DNA of 64,000 bases from Verpa conica (taxonomy: Eukaryota; Ascomycota; Pezizomycetes; Pezizales; Morchellaceae): NCBI GenBank assembly GCA_033030425.1, contig JAUFSD010000002.1, positions 248,001-312,000 of the forward strand, read 5' to 3'. Numbering within the stretch: the stretch's first letter is position 1; each line of letters starts with the position of its first letter. Position numbers and translations under genes: made by a program. The notes below the pieces were generated by a model. That model did not search any database and was not told the origin of the DNA. It was given only the letters and a program-made list of their open reading frames with translations. Positions 10,642 through 21,600 of the stretch are shown here, piece by piece.

Positions 10642-11361
10642 TTATGCAATGTAACGCCACTCACAGCCGCCGCGATTTCTGTGATTATGAGTAGACCTTT
10701 CCAATGGGGGAGTAGTCACACGGAGGGCATTAAAAACATTATTCCATTCCTCCGTTTGTGCCTCTGGATCCATGTCTAGAAACTCCTTCACTTCTGTTGG
10801 CACCCAAAACCCCGGTGGTGTGTTGTTCGTAGGTGCCAGTGTCTGACCATTCTGTACAGAATTATCCCATTGGGAATCCCCCAGAGTGGTACCCGTTAGG
10901 CGATAGTCAGAAGGATGGCCCGAATCTGACTGTGGGTCATTCATTACGCTATGCTGTATAGTACGGTTAGTTGGATTTTCGTCATGGGGGTTAGTTGGGT
11001 TGTCCCCATGAAGGTTAGTTGGGCTATTGCTCTGAGGGTTGGTTGGGTTGTCGTCGTGAAGGTTTCTGTTGGGGGTGTTGGTGTGATTGTGCCCTCGTTC
11101 GCGCCTCCACCTCCGCCTCCGCCTCTGTACCCGCCCTCGCCCGTGCACTTGGGGGCCTGCCCTAGGTGAGAGTGGGACTGGTAGCAAATAATAACTATCC
11201 ACATTGTTGTCTGTATTTATAAGGCTTCTTTGTATGTCACTATGGTCACGGCAGTTCCTGCAGGTATCATTTTGGTAGTATTGTGAGGGTAGGTGTAAAT
11301 TCTGACATTGCGAGCGTCGCGGGTCACAGGTGCCTTCTTGTTCTCCGTCGTGGTATCTCAT
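10642..11361 (-). CDS. Asn/Pro-repeat protein of unknown function
   Basis: I place the start at 11361 (MRYHDGEQEGTCDP), giving 239 aa. The open frame extends further upstream, but that part is hydrophobic, AT-rich and not protein-like. Visible features in order: a Cys pair region (TCDPRRSQC, then TCRNC, residues about 11-52) that might bind zinc; an Arg-rich basic patch near residues 85-105 (GRGRVQRRRRRWRRER); four copies of an 8-residue repeat of the type [DE]NPTNxH encoded by a 24-bp minisatellite; and an acidic C-terminus (VPTEVKEFLDMDPEAQTEEW). The basic patch could be a nuclear localisation signal or nucleic-acid contact. No family recognised. Splicing at either end cannot be excluded. 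Confidence 0.5.
   Translation of the reverse strand: MRYHDGEQEGTCDPRRSQCQNLHLPSQYYQNDTCRNCRDHSDIQRSLINTDNNVDSYYLLPVPLSPRAGPQVHGRGRVQRRRRRWRRERGHNHTNTPNRNLHDDNPTNPQSNSPTNLHGDNPTNPHDENPTNRTIQHSVMNDPQSDSGHPSDYRLTGTTLGDSQWDNSVQNGQTLAPTNNTPPGFWVPTEVKEFLDMDPEAQTEEWNNVFNALRVTTPPLERSTHNHRNRGGCEWRYIA
10966..11061. repeat. 24-bp minisatellite, 4 units
   Basis: Units start at 10966, 10990, 11014 and 11038, each beginning gttagttgg or gttggttgg. The period is a multiple of three and encodes an 8-residue NPTN-type repeat on the minus strand. Units differ at several positions, so the array is not freshly amplified. Confidence 0.88.
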
Positions 11362-12182
11362 CGTTAAGGTTGAAGTTTCAGATTGGAAAACTAGAAGTAA
11401 ATGGAGTTGTCTATGTTGGAGGTCTTGGGTACTAAGGTTGTGAGTGTAAAAGAGAGAGCTGGAGAAGATATAGTAGAAGACCCGTATATATAGTACTATA
11501 AAACCATATAGAATGGCAACTAAGTTGGTGTTATTTGAAAATCTAAGAGTACGTACCACATTCAATTTGGGACCTAGAATATATACGCATATGTAGAATA
11601 GAATATAGGGCTATTCTATATTTGAATACTAATGTAGATACCATAATTGACACTTGAGAGAATATTTACAGTAGTAAATAATCATTACCACTATCATTAC
11701 GTACAATCAATCCAGCGTTTTTAGTGATAAATATAGAAACGTAATTATATGTATCTATTAATTGAGGTAATCCATGGGTACTAGGGTGGGGGGTAGAGGA
11801 TACGAGTTATTAAACCGCATATTAGTTGAGGCCAGGGCTAGGGGTAACAGCATTTATTCCACCCTATCCTTTTTAGACTAGAGACCCGAAAGCCTAAGCT
11901 GCAGTAAAAGGTTTATTAGGTATCAACACCGAGGGGTAGGTATTCCCACCGAGAATGTTTCGTCTCACTCGTTGTTCCCCGCTGCTCACGACGCCTGCTT
12001 ACACATCAACCGATGACGTCAATTCCCACACTAATTACGGACAATACCACTACCCCACATTTCAGAGTCGATAAATATTCCTTTACAATCGACGACTTCC
12101 ATCCAGCATAGCCTAAGAGATTCCGAGCTCATACTAGTATTCACAAACTCAATCTATCAAGAAAACCACAAACGCAAGCACA
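11362..12182. other. Intergenic (divergent promoters)
   Basis: No gene seen. It lies between the 5' ends of the Asn/Pro-repeat gene (-) and the dehydrogenase-like gene (+), so both promoters should be here. The 100 bp before 12183 are C/A-rich, as often seen in fungal leaders. Confidence 0.5.
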
Positions 12183-13066
12183 ATGGTCAAAGTTCTTGTT
12201 CTCGGAGGTCCATCCCCCCTCCCCTATCACACAAACGAATTGACTTCTTACTCACCCCAGGGCACGGCAAAATCGCACTTCAGATAACCAAACTCCTTAC
12301 AGCAAGAAACCACACGGTCACTTCTGTGATTCGCGATGCCTCACAAATCCCAGATATCAAAGCCCAAGCCCCGACCTCGAACCCAGACCTCGTAAAGCCT
12401 CTTGTCAGCTCCCTGGAAGAAACCCCGCATGACACGATCCTAAAGCAACTCGAAGGGATTGATTGGGTTGTCTGGTCCGCAGGTATGTCCTTCCTGTTCT
12501 CACTCCCTAATTAGAAGCTAATCGTAATGTTTTTTCCAGGTGCTGGTGGAAAAGGTGGTCCAGAGCGTACAATTGCCGTAGACCAAGAAGCTGCCAAAAA
12601 ATACATTAAAGCCTCTATTGCAGCTCCTTCTGTTTCCAAGTTTCTCACTGTATCAGCCTCTGTTGCACGACACGATCCGGCACCCTATTGGGATGAGGGA
12701 GATATTGCAACTTTTAGGGGGGGTTGGAAGGCAATACCTACATACTGTGAAGCTAAGGTCCAGGCAGATATCTTTCTGTATGATGAGAGCCGGAAGCTAG
12801 AAGCTAGTGGTGGGAAGAAAGTTGGATGGGAGGATATTCACCTCCGCCCCGGACTACTGACTGATACTCCTGCGACGGGGAAGGTTGATTTGGGGAGGGC
12901 AAAGGCAAAAGGGGGTATTAGCAGGGATGAAGTAGCGGAAGTAGCGGTGAAACTATTGGAAAGGGGTGGCTCGGCAGGGCTGTGGATTGACCTGGTGAGT
13001 GGCGAAGAGCCCGTAGATGAGGCAGTTGAGAGGGTGGTTAGGGATCAGGTTACGTCGAAGATCTGA
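12183..13066 (+). CDS. Atypical short-chain dehydrogenase/NAD(P)-binding protein
   Basis: Three exons: 12183-12207, 12261-12482 and 12540-13066; phases close to give 257 aa. Joining exons 1 and 2 creates the Rossmann start MVKVLVLGGHGKIALQITK, with the dinucleotide-binding glycines GGHGKIA at residues 8-14. Later hallmarks are VVWSAGAGG (strand 4 region), FLTVSAS and YCEAKVQADIFL, where Tyr and Lys sit four residues apart as in the SDR YxxxK motif, and then IHLRPGLLTD. This is the pattern of the atypical SDR/NmrA-like group of NAD(P)-binding proteins. Substrate and reaction cannot be told from sequence. The first coding exon is only 25 bp. Confidence 0.85.
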
Positions 13067-15307
13067 GCTAGATAAAGTTAGATCTTACAATACCATGTTC
13101 ATAGAGATAGTGTCTAGGGATCAAGAAAATCTTCTGATCAACTAATACTGTCAATACCAGTCTCTTCCTAGAATCAGAGTGACTCCTTGTGACCTTGACT
13201 TTCCCGCGTTACCCACTACACCTCCACAGACAAAGAATATAAAAATATCTCTCTTGTAAATAACTTCACTACTAGGACTTGAAATGCACGCGAGAGTGTG
13301 GGAAAATGGATTAGAACTTGTAAAGATCTAGTCACGACTGTGTATTTTGTGGAACGTTCCATCTAGCACTTCTAGACCAAAATATAGACCACTATAGCTT
13401 CATAAAAACCAACCAATTTGCCGAGCAAAAAATATTACAATAAAAACGCTTATTGAAAACAGAGCGGATATAAGTATCTACCCAGAATAGGACTGGAGAC
13501 CGCATTGCATATAGCTACATAGGAGGAGAAACTGGAGGCTGCTCGACCCCTTTCTATGGGTACAAATATATTAATCCGTAGCTACTCGCAGAAAATATCA
13601 AAATATTCATACCTCTTAAACCACCCCCGAACAAAAGAAGATACACAGACTTTTAGGTGGTGTTGTTTATCCGCAACTAGTCTGATTTGTAAAGTATCAG
13701 GGAGCCTATTGAAGAAGTTCGGTATGTATACGGATACATACCCTATCCAGGGATCTATTAATGAAAATCCATTAAAATACGCTAACCTACAAGAAACGAT
13801 ACGCCGCTGAGCCTTATTCACAGCTAAGACTATTGATAGCAAGGCATAATTATGTGCTCATGCCAGGAGACTCAATAAGGTGTGCCCAGTAGTACTGGTG
13901 TGAGTTCGAGCTTAGTCTTGAGGATTGCACACATGAATAACGCTAGTCTCTATGGAATTAACCGAAGTCTATACAGGGACTCGTTTAAGCCTAAGTGACT
14001 CGCGGTCCTCAGAACACTAGTAGGATGAGCTACAAAACCGATCTGCAAGTAGGTTATTGGTGGTTGGCATCGGGAGTTATTAAAATTAGCATAAATGACT
14101 GAGGAAATATTTTAGATTTATAATATACCAGCCGAGTTTCTCTATTAGTTCACTATTACCAGAAGATCACTCCACGCACAAGTTAAAACCCACCAATAGA
14201 AAGAAAAGACTACAGCAATATCTAAAAACACCAATGTATAGCTAAATCTAGCCCTAAAGCCTCACTCCTGCGGTATTTAGCTATTGGGGAACTACTAGTG
14301 ATATAGAGAGTGGGATGGTCAATACATGTAGTCTATTGATCCAAGGGCGTACTGCTGCTCTATATGCCCTTCATATCGGGCCATAGTTGACCTAAGTTTT
14401 CACACGTACGTACCTCCCCCCCTAGTTCTCGGTGATTGTTGATAGGGGGCACCGTCTTTTAGTTAGGGTGTATGGTTACTACATTCATCCCATATCGGCC
14501 CCAGAAAGCAGCGTGGGGGTGCCCGTTCCAACCGCCAGTACTACCTTATATTACCAGCATTGTTTGTAAAGAGGTATCCATGTTCCACAATCCCGCAGTG
14601 AATGAATCAAATCTAGTTTAAGCCTCAGCAACGTGGCTCTCTTGACCATGTGTACCCGAGACGTTTGGCTAACGAAGCGAAGTTTTGACAATAACAACCG
14701 ATACCGCAGATCTGTTTTATTCTAATCCGTATATCCGGGGAAAAAAAAGCGAATACATATCTCCTGCATATACGCTGTGAACACTGGGATTTAGATTGGC
14801 ATGAATCTTTTAGGCATCATGGGATGGCCTGCGGTACCACCAAAAATATCTCCTAGATTGGATGACAAGAGCATTACAATATGCGCTGTCGTACAAATAA
14901 TTGAGGGGTTCTAACGCTATTAGACTAGCTTGTGCCCCCGTTCTACAAAAACATAGCCTGATTTTAATAAACCCAAGAGTGACTGGTAAATGTGCCTCTA
15001 GAATACAAGGGGCTCTATGGGCTTCTCGCCTATTTCTCTATATCTAAGGCTGCCAGAACTTGAATTTGGAAGTTTGGTCTCATACCGCCTTTTTTTCGAT
15101 ACAACCCAAAAGCCTAGGTCCTAGAGGCTGTTTATAGGCAGGATACAGTCTTTTCAGAAACATTAATAGTGTATTTCTCTCTAATAGAAACCCCCCCCAC
15201 CGTGGCTCGAGAAATACCACAAATAGCTAACTAAACATCTGTCTCAGCTAAATTTGAATGACATATTTCCATCAAAAATAATCCCACCTTCAAGTCATTC
15301 TTTCAAT
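13067..15307. other. Long AT-rich intergenic region
   Basis: About 2.2 kb without a supported gene. The overlapping ORFs on both strands at 13556-13842 have no recognisable domain and share the same bases, so I reject them. No terminal repeats or transposase fragments recognised. A C-run occurs at about 15188. Confidence 0.5.
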
Positions 15308-17141
15308 ATGTCTACCGCATACCAGGACCAGAATTCATTTTCTATGGAAATTCCAGTTGAAAACGACGCCGGAGCACACCCACCCCAAGCATACAGTTCA
15401 ACAGCCCCAGAAGTATACTATTCAGCGACAGCCCCGGAGGTATATCACCAGCCAGAAACTGCCCCAGAAGTGTACTATCCAGAATCGCCTCTTGGAAGTA
15501 TAGTAGATAAACAAGAAGCATACATAACAGAGAGTCAACAAGGACTATCATCATCCGCTCCGCCTGGAACTATATGTGGACTTAAGCGGAGAACTTTCTG
15601 GATTATCCTTCTCGTTTTTATTGTTATTCTTATTGCTGCTATAGGAGGTGGTGTCGGGGGAGCATTGGCAAATAAGAAGACTAGTTCGGTTTCAAGTGAG
15701 TTAGAATACAGGGCCTTATTGCTCTGGCTATTCTCTATTTCTCAACTGAGATTCCCGCTATATTCCTTCAACATTCGATAATTACTCTTAAAGCCTCTTT
15801 TGTGAGACTTTGCACTATTCAATAGAGCTATGACTATACGTAAGATAAATACTAACATTCTGCCTTACTCAGGTCAATCACAGACAAGCGATGACAGTCC
15901 AACACCTACTAGTACATCAGCAAGTGATGACTCCGGTGTAGTATTACTTGAAGCCACTGGGGCCTCTGCAACTTCTACTAGCACCAGCACAGCAACCTCC
16001 AGCGCTCGGCCAATGGCAGACTCGAAATACGCCGTTGTAAACTGGAACTCAACAGTCGGCATCCTATACCAGGACACCAACGCCTATATCCGCATGGTAG
16101 GATTCAATCTCACAATAGAATCTGGAAACGTCCTCAACTACACATGGTCAAAACCCAGTGACCCAATACTACCAAAACGGTCTATTCGTGCAGACACCCC
16201 AATTAGTGCCATTGGCTATAAGAAATCCAACTCACGCCAAGTAAAGATTCCCCTCCCCCCCCTTCCCGTTTGTTTTGTGATAAATTTTTTTTTAACACCA
16301 ATTTAGCTCCGAGCATACCTCATCAACTCAAACAATACCATAGAGGAGTGGGCATGGAGCAATGTTGCAAACAAATGGTCTGGGAGGGTGATTAATTCGA
16401 CCATAACCGCTTCTGAAACATCTCAGATCACGTCACAAATCGTCATCACGGGCAGCAGTCTCAAGATCTTTGTTTTCTACCAGGACGCAAACAACCGCCT
16501 TGCAGGGTTGGTTTATTCAGGGGGGTGGAAAACCGCAGAAACATTTACGAATATAAAGGCTGCAAACTGGCCGTCGCTTAATACTAAAGGATCTGGACTA
16601 TCTGTGATTGGTTACCCAGCCGAATCACCGAAAGGAATTCGCGTTTATTACGAGGATACGGATACAAAACTCAATTGGCTCCAGGGACTTAATATTGATT
16701 TGGCCACTTCTAAGCAAAGTTGGAAAACTGGTTAGATATCCTTCCTCGTACGGTACCAGCTCTTGAATTATTCTAAACGGTTTTTTTTTTTTTTTAGGCA
16801 CCCAGTTAGAAACCCTACCTATTTCCGCTCCGCTATCTGCCATCGTTGTACCAACCCTCACCGATCGAATGCTCCAATTATTCTATATCCAAGACAGCAA
16901 AGTTGTGGTAGACACATTTAATTCTTCCGGTATTGCAACTTCGACTGGTGTCAACGATACTTTGGGCTATCTTTCGAGTGACGGTCTTTCGGCTAGCAGT
17001 TCAAGTGTGGCGTCTGCAGCATGGGATGAGATGGTGTTGGTATTGACGGGGGCAAAGGAATGGTTTAATATCTGGCAGTACACACCGTCGAATACAGCGT
17101 GGAGTAATCCGAGTGTCCCAACAGGGTACTTTATAGCTTGA
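15308..17141 (+). CDS. Membrane-anchored fucose-specific-lectin-like protein
   Basis: Four exons: 15308-15695, 15873-16240, 16307-16730 and 16798-17141; phases close to give 507 aa. Residues 1-90 are cytosolic in character and carry three TAPEVY repeats (residues about 31-59). A single transmembrane helix (FWIILLVFIVILIAAIGGG, about 97-120) is preceded by KRR, which predicts a type II protein with an external C-terminus. A Ser/Thr-rich stalk follows. From about residue 165 there are repeats of beta-propeller character (GILYQDTNAYIRM, LKIFVFYQDANNRL, IRVYYEDTDTKLNWLQG, LQLFYIQDSKV). This matches the fungal fucose-specific lectin (AAL-like) propeller found in many ascomycete membrane proteins. 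Binding to sugars on other cells or on its own wall is inferred. The start at 15308 is preferred over an in-frame ATG at 15254 because the protein then begins like its family. Confidence 0.85.
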
Positions 17142-17799
17142 TGAAATAGGATTCAGTTACTTGATAAGACGGAGGTTTAGAGACCCCCCCCATTTAACTT
17201 TGGTCATGTAGATGTTTGTTTGTCTAGTCTTATATAGAGGGCAAGCTATAATTAGAACCATAGATATCAAGCAGCTGGTTTCACTTAATGATACAGAGAA
17301 TCTTGAACGTCTTGAATTCATACAGAAAAAAACAGGAGCAGACACGGACTAGCTTTAACTCTATGCAAAGGACCGATTAGCCAATACAATAACCAAAATC
17401 TTACTTAGGTCAACTATCGTCCCACCAACAGTACACTACCGCTATTCACTCTCATATTTCAGTGAATTTGATTTTGATATCAGGGAAGGTTTTGTTTTTG
17501 TTTTCCCCAGATCAGGGAGGATAATTACTCACTTCGGATTTTTCTTCAACACGGTCAACCAATAAAAAGAAACATTCTAACCCACATCTAAAGCCTATGA
17601 ACCGCCGATTTGACCAACATGAAGCTAACCCATCAAACCCCACTAAACAGCCAATGTAACACTACAAACCTAAAACGGGCAGCCCAGCCACAGGATCAAG
17701 AGCACCAACATCCTTCTATCTATACATCTACTATAACCCCATCCAACCATTCACCTATCAAAGAAAAAAACCAAAAACATCATCACGACCACAAACATA
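17142..17799. other. Intergenic
   Basis: No supported gene. The last 200 bp are C/A-rich, consistent with a leader of the secreted-protein gene at 17800; a 66-codon ORF there is probably part of that leader. Confidence 0.5.
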
Positions 17800-18387
17800 A
17801 TGAAATCTAAGTTTACAATCCTCTTTTTCATCATCTCCTACTTCTTCATGACCATTTCTTCAGCCAGTCTCACCGCTCCCCTCGACCAACGTAATCGTCC
17901 AACGATACCCGCCGAAACTAATACTGAGAAACAACGCAACCGACCCAACAACATCCCCCGCAGCCTCAGGAACCAGCACCCTGATGGACTGAATAATGAC
18001 TTTGATTACACCTGCCTCTCTGAGAATATCATCTGCAGTGTCGATTCTGAATCCCCGCTCGCTCTTGATGTCTATAGAGCTATCGAAGATCTCTACAAAT
18101 CTGACGACATTGGTGATGCTTTGGGCTTCGCTAGTATTGAAAATGCTGTTGATTTGGTTAGTGGGCAGTTTTGCACTACTTTGACTACCTATCACTCGGC
18201 AAAAGTTGGGGTCTGTTGGACTTTGACGCAGAAAGTGGACCGTGATAAGGTTGCTGAGATCGTTATGATGCTTGTTAAAAAGTGTAGAAAGGAGAAGGAT
18301 GATGAAATTAGGGCAGGTGGGAAGGTTAAGTTGAGGTGGGGAAATATTATTGTTAACAAAAATGTTGGGCCGAAGTGGGGAGAATGA
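17800..18387 (+). CDS. Small secreted cysteine protein, paralogue
   Basis: Single exon, 195 aa. It begins with a strong signal peptide (FTILFFIISYFFMTISSA, cleavage near residue 22-24). A linker rich in Arg, Asn and Pro follows, containing two RNRP motifs (RNRPTIP and RNRPNNIP), to about residue 58. The C-terminal domain holds five cysteines: YTC, IICSV, QFCTTL, VGVCW and VKKC. Blocks IICSVDSESPLA, CTTLTTYHSAK and VAEIVMMLVKKC align with the secreted protein at 8952-9434, so I infer a common ancestor. The basic linker may be cut by a kexin-like protease at paired basic residues, but no clear site is certain. Probable extracellular effector-like protein; function unknown. Confidence 0.8.
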   Translation: MKSKFTILFFIISYFFMTISSASLTAPLDQRNRPTIPAETNTEKQRNRPNNIPRSLRNQHPDGLNNDFDYTCLSENIICSVDSESPLALDVYRAIEDLYKSDDIGDALGFASIENAVDLVSGQFCTTLTTYHSAKVGVCWTLTQKVDRDKVAEIVMMLVKKCRKEKDDEIRAGGKVKLRWGNIIVNKNVGPKWGE

Positions 18388-18690
18388 GATGTAGATGTGG
18401 GCTTTGATGAATTGCTTTGCAACAAAAAGCAGGACCAGGGATTTACGGTTTCAGGTTGTTAAGGTATCTGATGGCGGTAAAAAGATATACGCGAATATAC
18501 TGAACATATATGATTTTGTAACGAGCGAGCATACGCTTTAGGTAGAATCTAGTTTCTCTTCTGCTTGGGATATAATACTGTCGAGTGATAATTCATGACT
18601 AAGCCCGTTAGGTGTCAATTTTTTATATTTATGACGATCAAACCTATTCCATGATATTATTCATTACCCACAATTCATATATACAATAGT
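18388..18690. other. Short convergent intergenic spacer
   Basis: This 303-bp AT-rich stretch lies between convergent 3' ends (the secreted protein and REV1). Nothing else is visible. Confidence 0.5.
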
Positions 18691-21600
18691 CTATAGAAAA
18701 TCATAAAAGTCATCCTCAAATCCAAAATCAATGGGTCCCATTCCCACCTCCATAAGACCATCATTAACCGCCTTTACAAACCTCCACAAAACAAGCTTCC
18801 ACTGCCCCTGATCCTCGCCCCCAACCAAGACTAAAAAGAATCTCACAGCTTCATCTGCTCTCGGTATACTATACTCCTGTACAACAAGCTTCTTTAGAAA
18901 TACCTCGAATTCTACCACACTATCTTCGAATTCCTCCGCATACTCCTTACGCGGGCCCTCGTCTGCCCAAGCCTCATACCATCTCTCCAGGTATTCTTTA
19001 ATTTGTGCTAACGTCCCAACGGGGATCCCATCATTCAAAACAGTCTGCCTATTTGGTGCCATGAGTTTTACCGCATTCGCCATGCGTTCACGTTCTAGCG
19101 CTTCTTTCCGCTGCTGTTTACGGGTCTCTTCTAGCCTAGCCTCACGTAGTTTTACAGCATCGCATACGATCTGTTGACGGTCTTGTTCAGGTACCGCATA
19201 AAAATAGCCTCTATCTATTCCGCCTTCATCGAATAGCCAGCCAGATACGTCATTCCCTCTCGCATCCAGGATCCTATCTGGATTCGTGTTGGATACGACC
19301 TTAGAGGGACCTGCTTCTGTTGCTGGTGGACGACCACGTTTCTTCTTCGTTGGTGTACCTGGTGCCTTTGGAGCTGATATTGAGGATAAACCTATCGTCC
19401 GTGAGCTCCGTGTGGGCGAGATGGTACCCTGCCTGCTATCTGGCCTGCTCCCCGGCCTTGGCCTATTTTTCCGAGGGCTTTGGGGGAGTAGGGATTGTCT
19501 TTTTCCTTTAGAGGGAGATAAGGGAGCTTTCTCTCTTGCTAGTCGTATCCTCTCTTGTTCTTGCTCGTGTTCTAACCTAAGAATTGCCCTAATCTCAGCT
19601 GGCAACGCTCTCCACACCGATATGTCGTCCTGTGAATTAGGGGGTTGACTCAGCGATTCCTGTGATAATTCTTCCAGAAGCGATCCATCCTGTATCTGTT
19701 CCTGAACTTGGAGAGCCCCTGGCCCTTCAATCTTTTCCCTAATCTGTGTAGGGAGGAAAGGTATCACTTCTGCATCAACGTTTTCGGGGATTTCAAACTG
19801 CGTGCCCATAGTATCGCTCAACGATTTCGACCCCTGTGGCACCAGCATAAGTTGAGGATTTTCCTTGGGCACAAAATATTTGTCCAGAAGTGACGCAGGT
19901 TTTCTCGGAACATATGCTGTCGGTAGTGGCCTGTCCCATGGGGGTACATTCCCTTCCCTGGCCGGCACCTCTCCTAATGGCTTTTTCTTCACTAACTCCT
20001 GATCAACAGGCCCTCTCTTGAAGCCTAAGGTCTGCTGACTAGAGTCTGTTTTCGCAGCCTGTGGCCCCTGCAATCTCGTCACAGTCAACCCGAGCCCTCT
20101 CAGCTCCCATGGGGAGATTCGCATTGCCCTCAACATAGTTACTATCTCCTTCCCAATGATTTCACTGTTAGAAGTTGCAACACCAAGTAGGATACTCTTA
20201 GCCGTAGTATCACATTCACCATGACCTAAGTGTTTACTAGGTTTGAAAGGTGCATGTGCTGCTCTTTGTTTGACATTCAGCGTCAAATGCTTTCCCTTGA
20301 CGTTTTCTGCCTTCATTCGATTCTCGGCTTCTTTTGCAAGCTGCATTAAGAATTTCTCTGCCTGTCCTTGTGATTCGAAGCGGACACCCCAATTACTAAC
20401 CCTCAAATTAGTCAAATACAGAGCCCAGAGTAAGATTATATAACTCACACGTCAACCGAGATACTCTTCCTTACAGCCACTTCCCCTACGACCTTCTGAT
20501 CAAGACCTCTACAATACTCCCACATCATCTCCCCTGTCTTTTCTGCCAATAGACCCTTCAGTCTCTCTTTGCTAATCTTTCTAATATCTCCGACTTTGTT
20601 AGTCCCAAATCCCTCCTCCACCTTTCTCGCGGTATTAGGCCCAATCCCAGGTAGATCGCGCACGACAACATCTTTCATGAACTCCGCAACTTCGGTTTTC
20701 CGGATCAAATACTGTCCTGCCGGTTTGGCCTTTTTCATTGCTAGTTTTGCCAGTAAAATATTCCCGCCAATACCCACTGAAACTTCCAAGCCTCCAGTAT
20801 TTTGACGGCAACGATCCCTGATCATTTTTGCAATCTCAGCAGCTCTATTCTCTTCTTCTTCTTCTTCAGTCTCCAGTCCCACATCACAACAAAGATTACT
20901 GATATCCAATAAAGCTTCATCCACACTACCAGCATGTATTCTCTCGGCTCCGACTGAACGTATAACTTCATAAAATAATTTACTCGCCTCCTCATATTTT
21001 GGGAAATCATACCCCAGAACAATAAGTCTCGGGCACAACTCCTTTGCCCTGCTCATCCACATACCTGCTGTAACGCCGAATTCACGTGCAGGATAGTTAC
21101 AAGCGGCAATCTCAGCGCCTTTGCTATTGTCTGAGCCACTGCCGTGGGAAATTGCGATTGGCTTCCCAGCGAGGTCTGGACGTTCACGTGTTGAGACAGA
21201 TGCGAAGAAGCAATCAAAATCGACGTGGAGAATATAACGTCGTGGCCGAGACTTGGGGGGTTTGAGATACTGGGTATATTCCTGAAGCTCAGCCCGGATC
21301 TTTGCTTTCCCTGTCAGACCACTAGGGTTAGAAATAGAAAGCCTCTAATAAGTTTGGGTAGCTATACATGTGCTCAGATGGTGTAGCCGGCTATGCTCAA
21401 AATATTTTTTCATGAAATCCGGATCTAGCACTGTTTGGGCTCTGATCCCAGGATTCGCCAGGAACGCGGCCATAAGCTCCTCTGGATTCATCTCAGATTC
21501 ATCCTTTGGGGGTGACGCTGGATGTTCATCCGATAGTTGGCCAGAAGATGGTGATGCTGCTAAAGACTCCTGGTATATTTGAGCGTCATATTCTTCCAGC

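Noticed and set aside
13556..13842. Overlapping ORFs of 84-86 codons on opposite strands
   Set aside because: Both use the same bases, neither has family features, and the region is AT-rich spacer.
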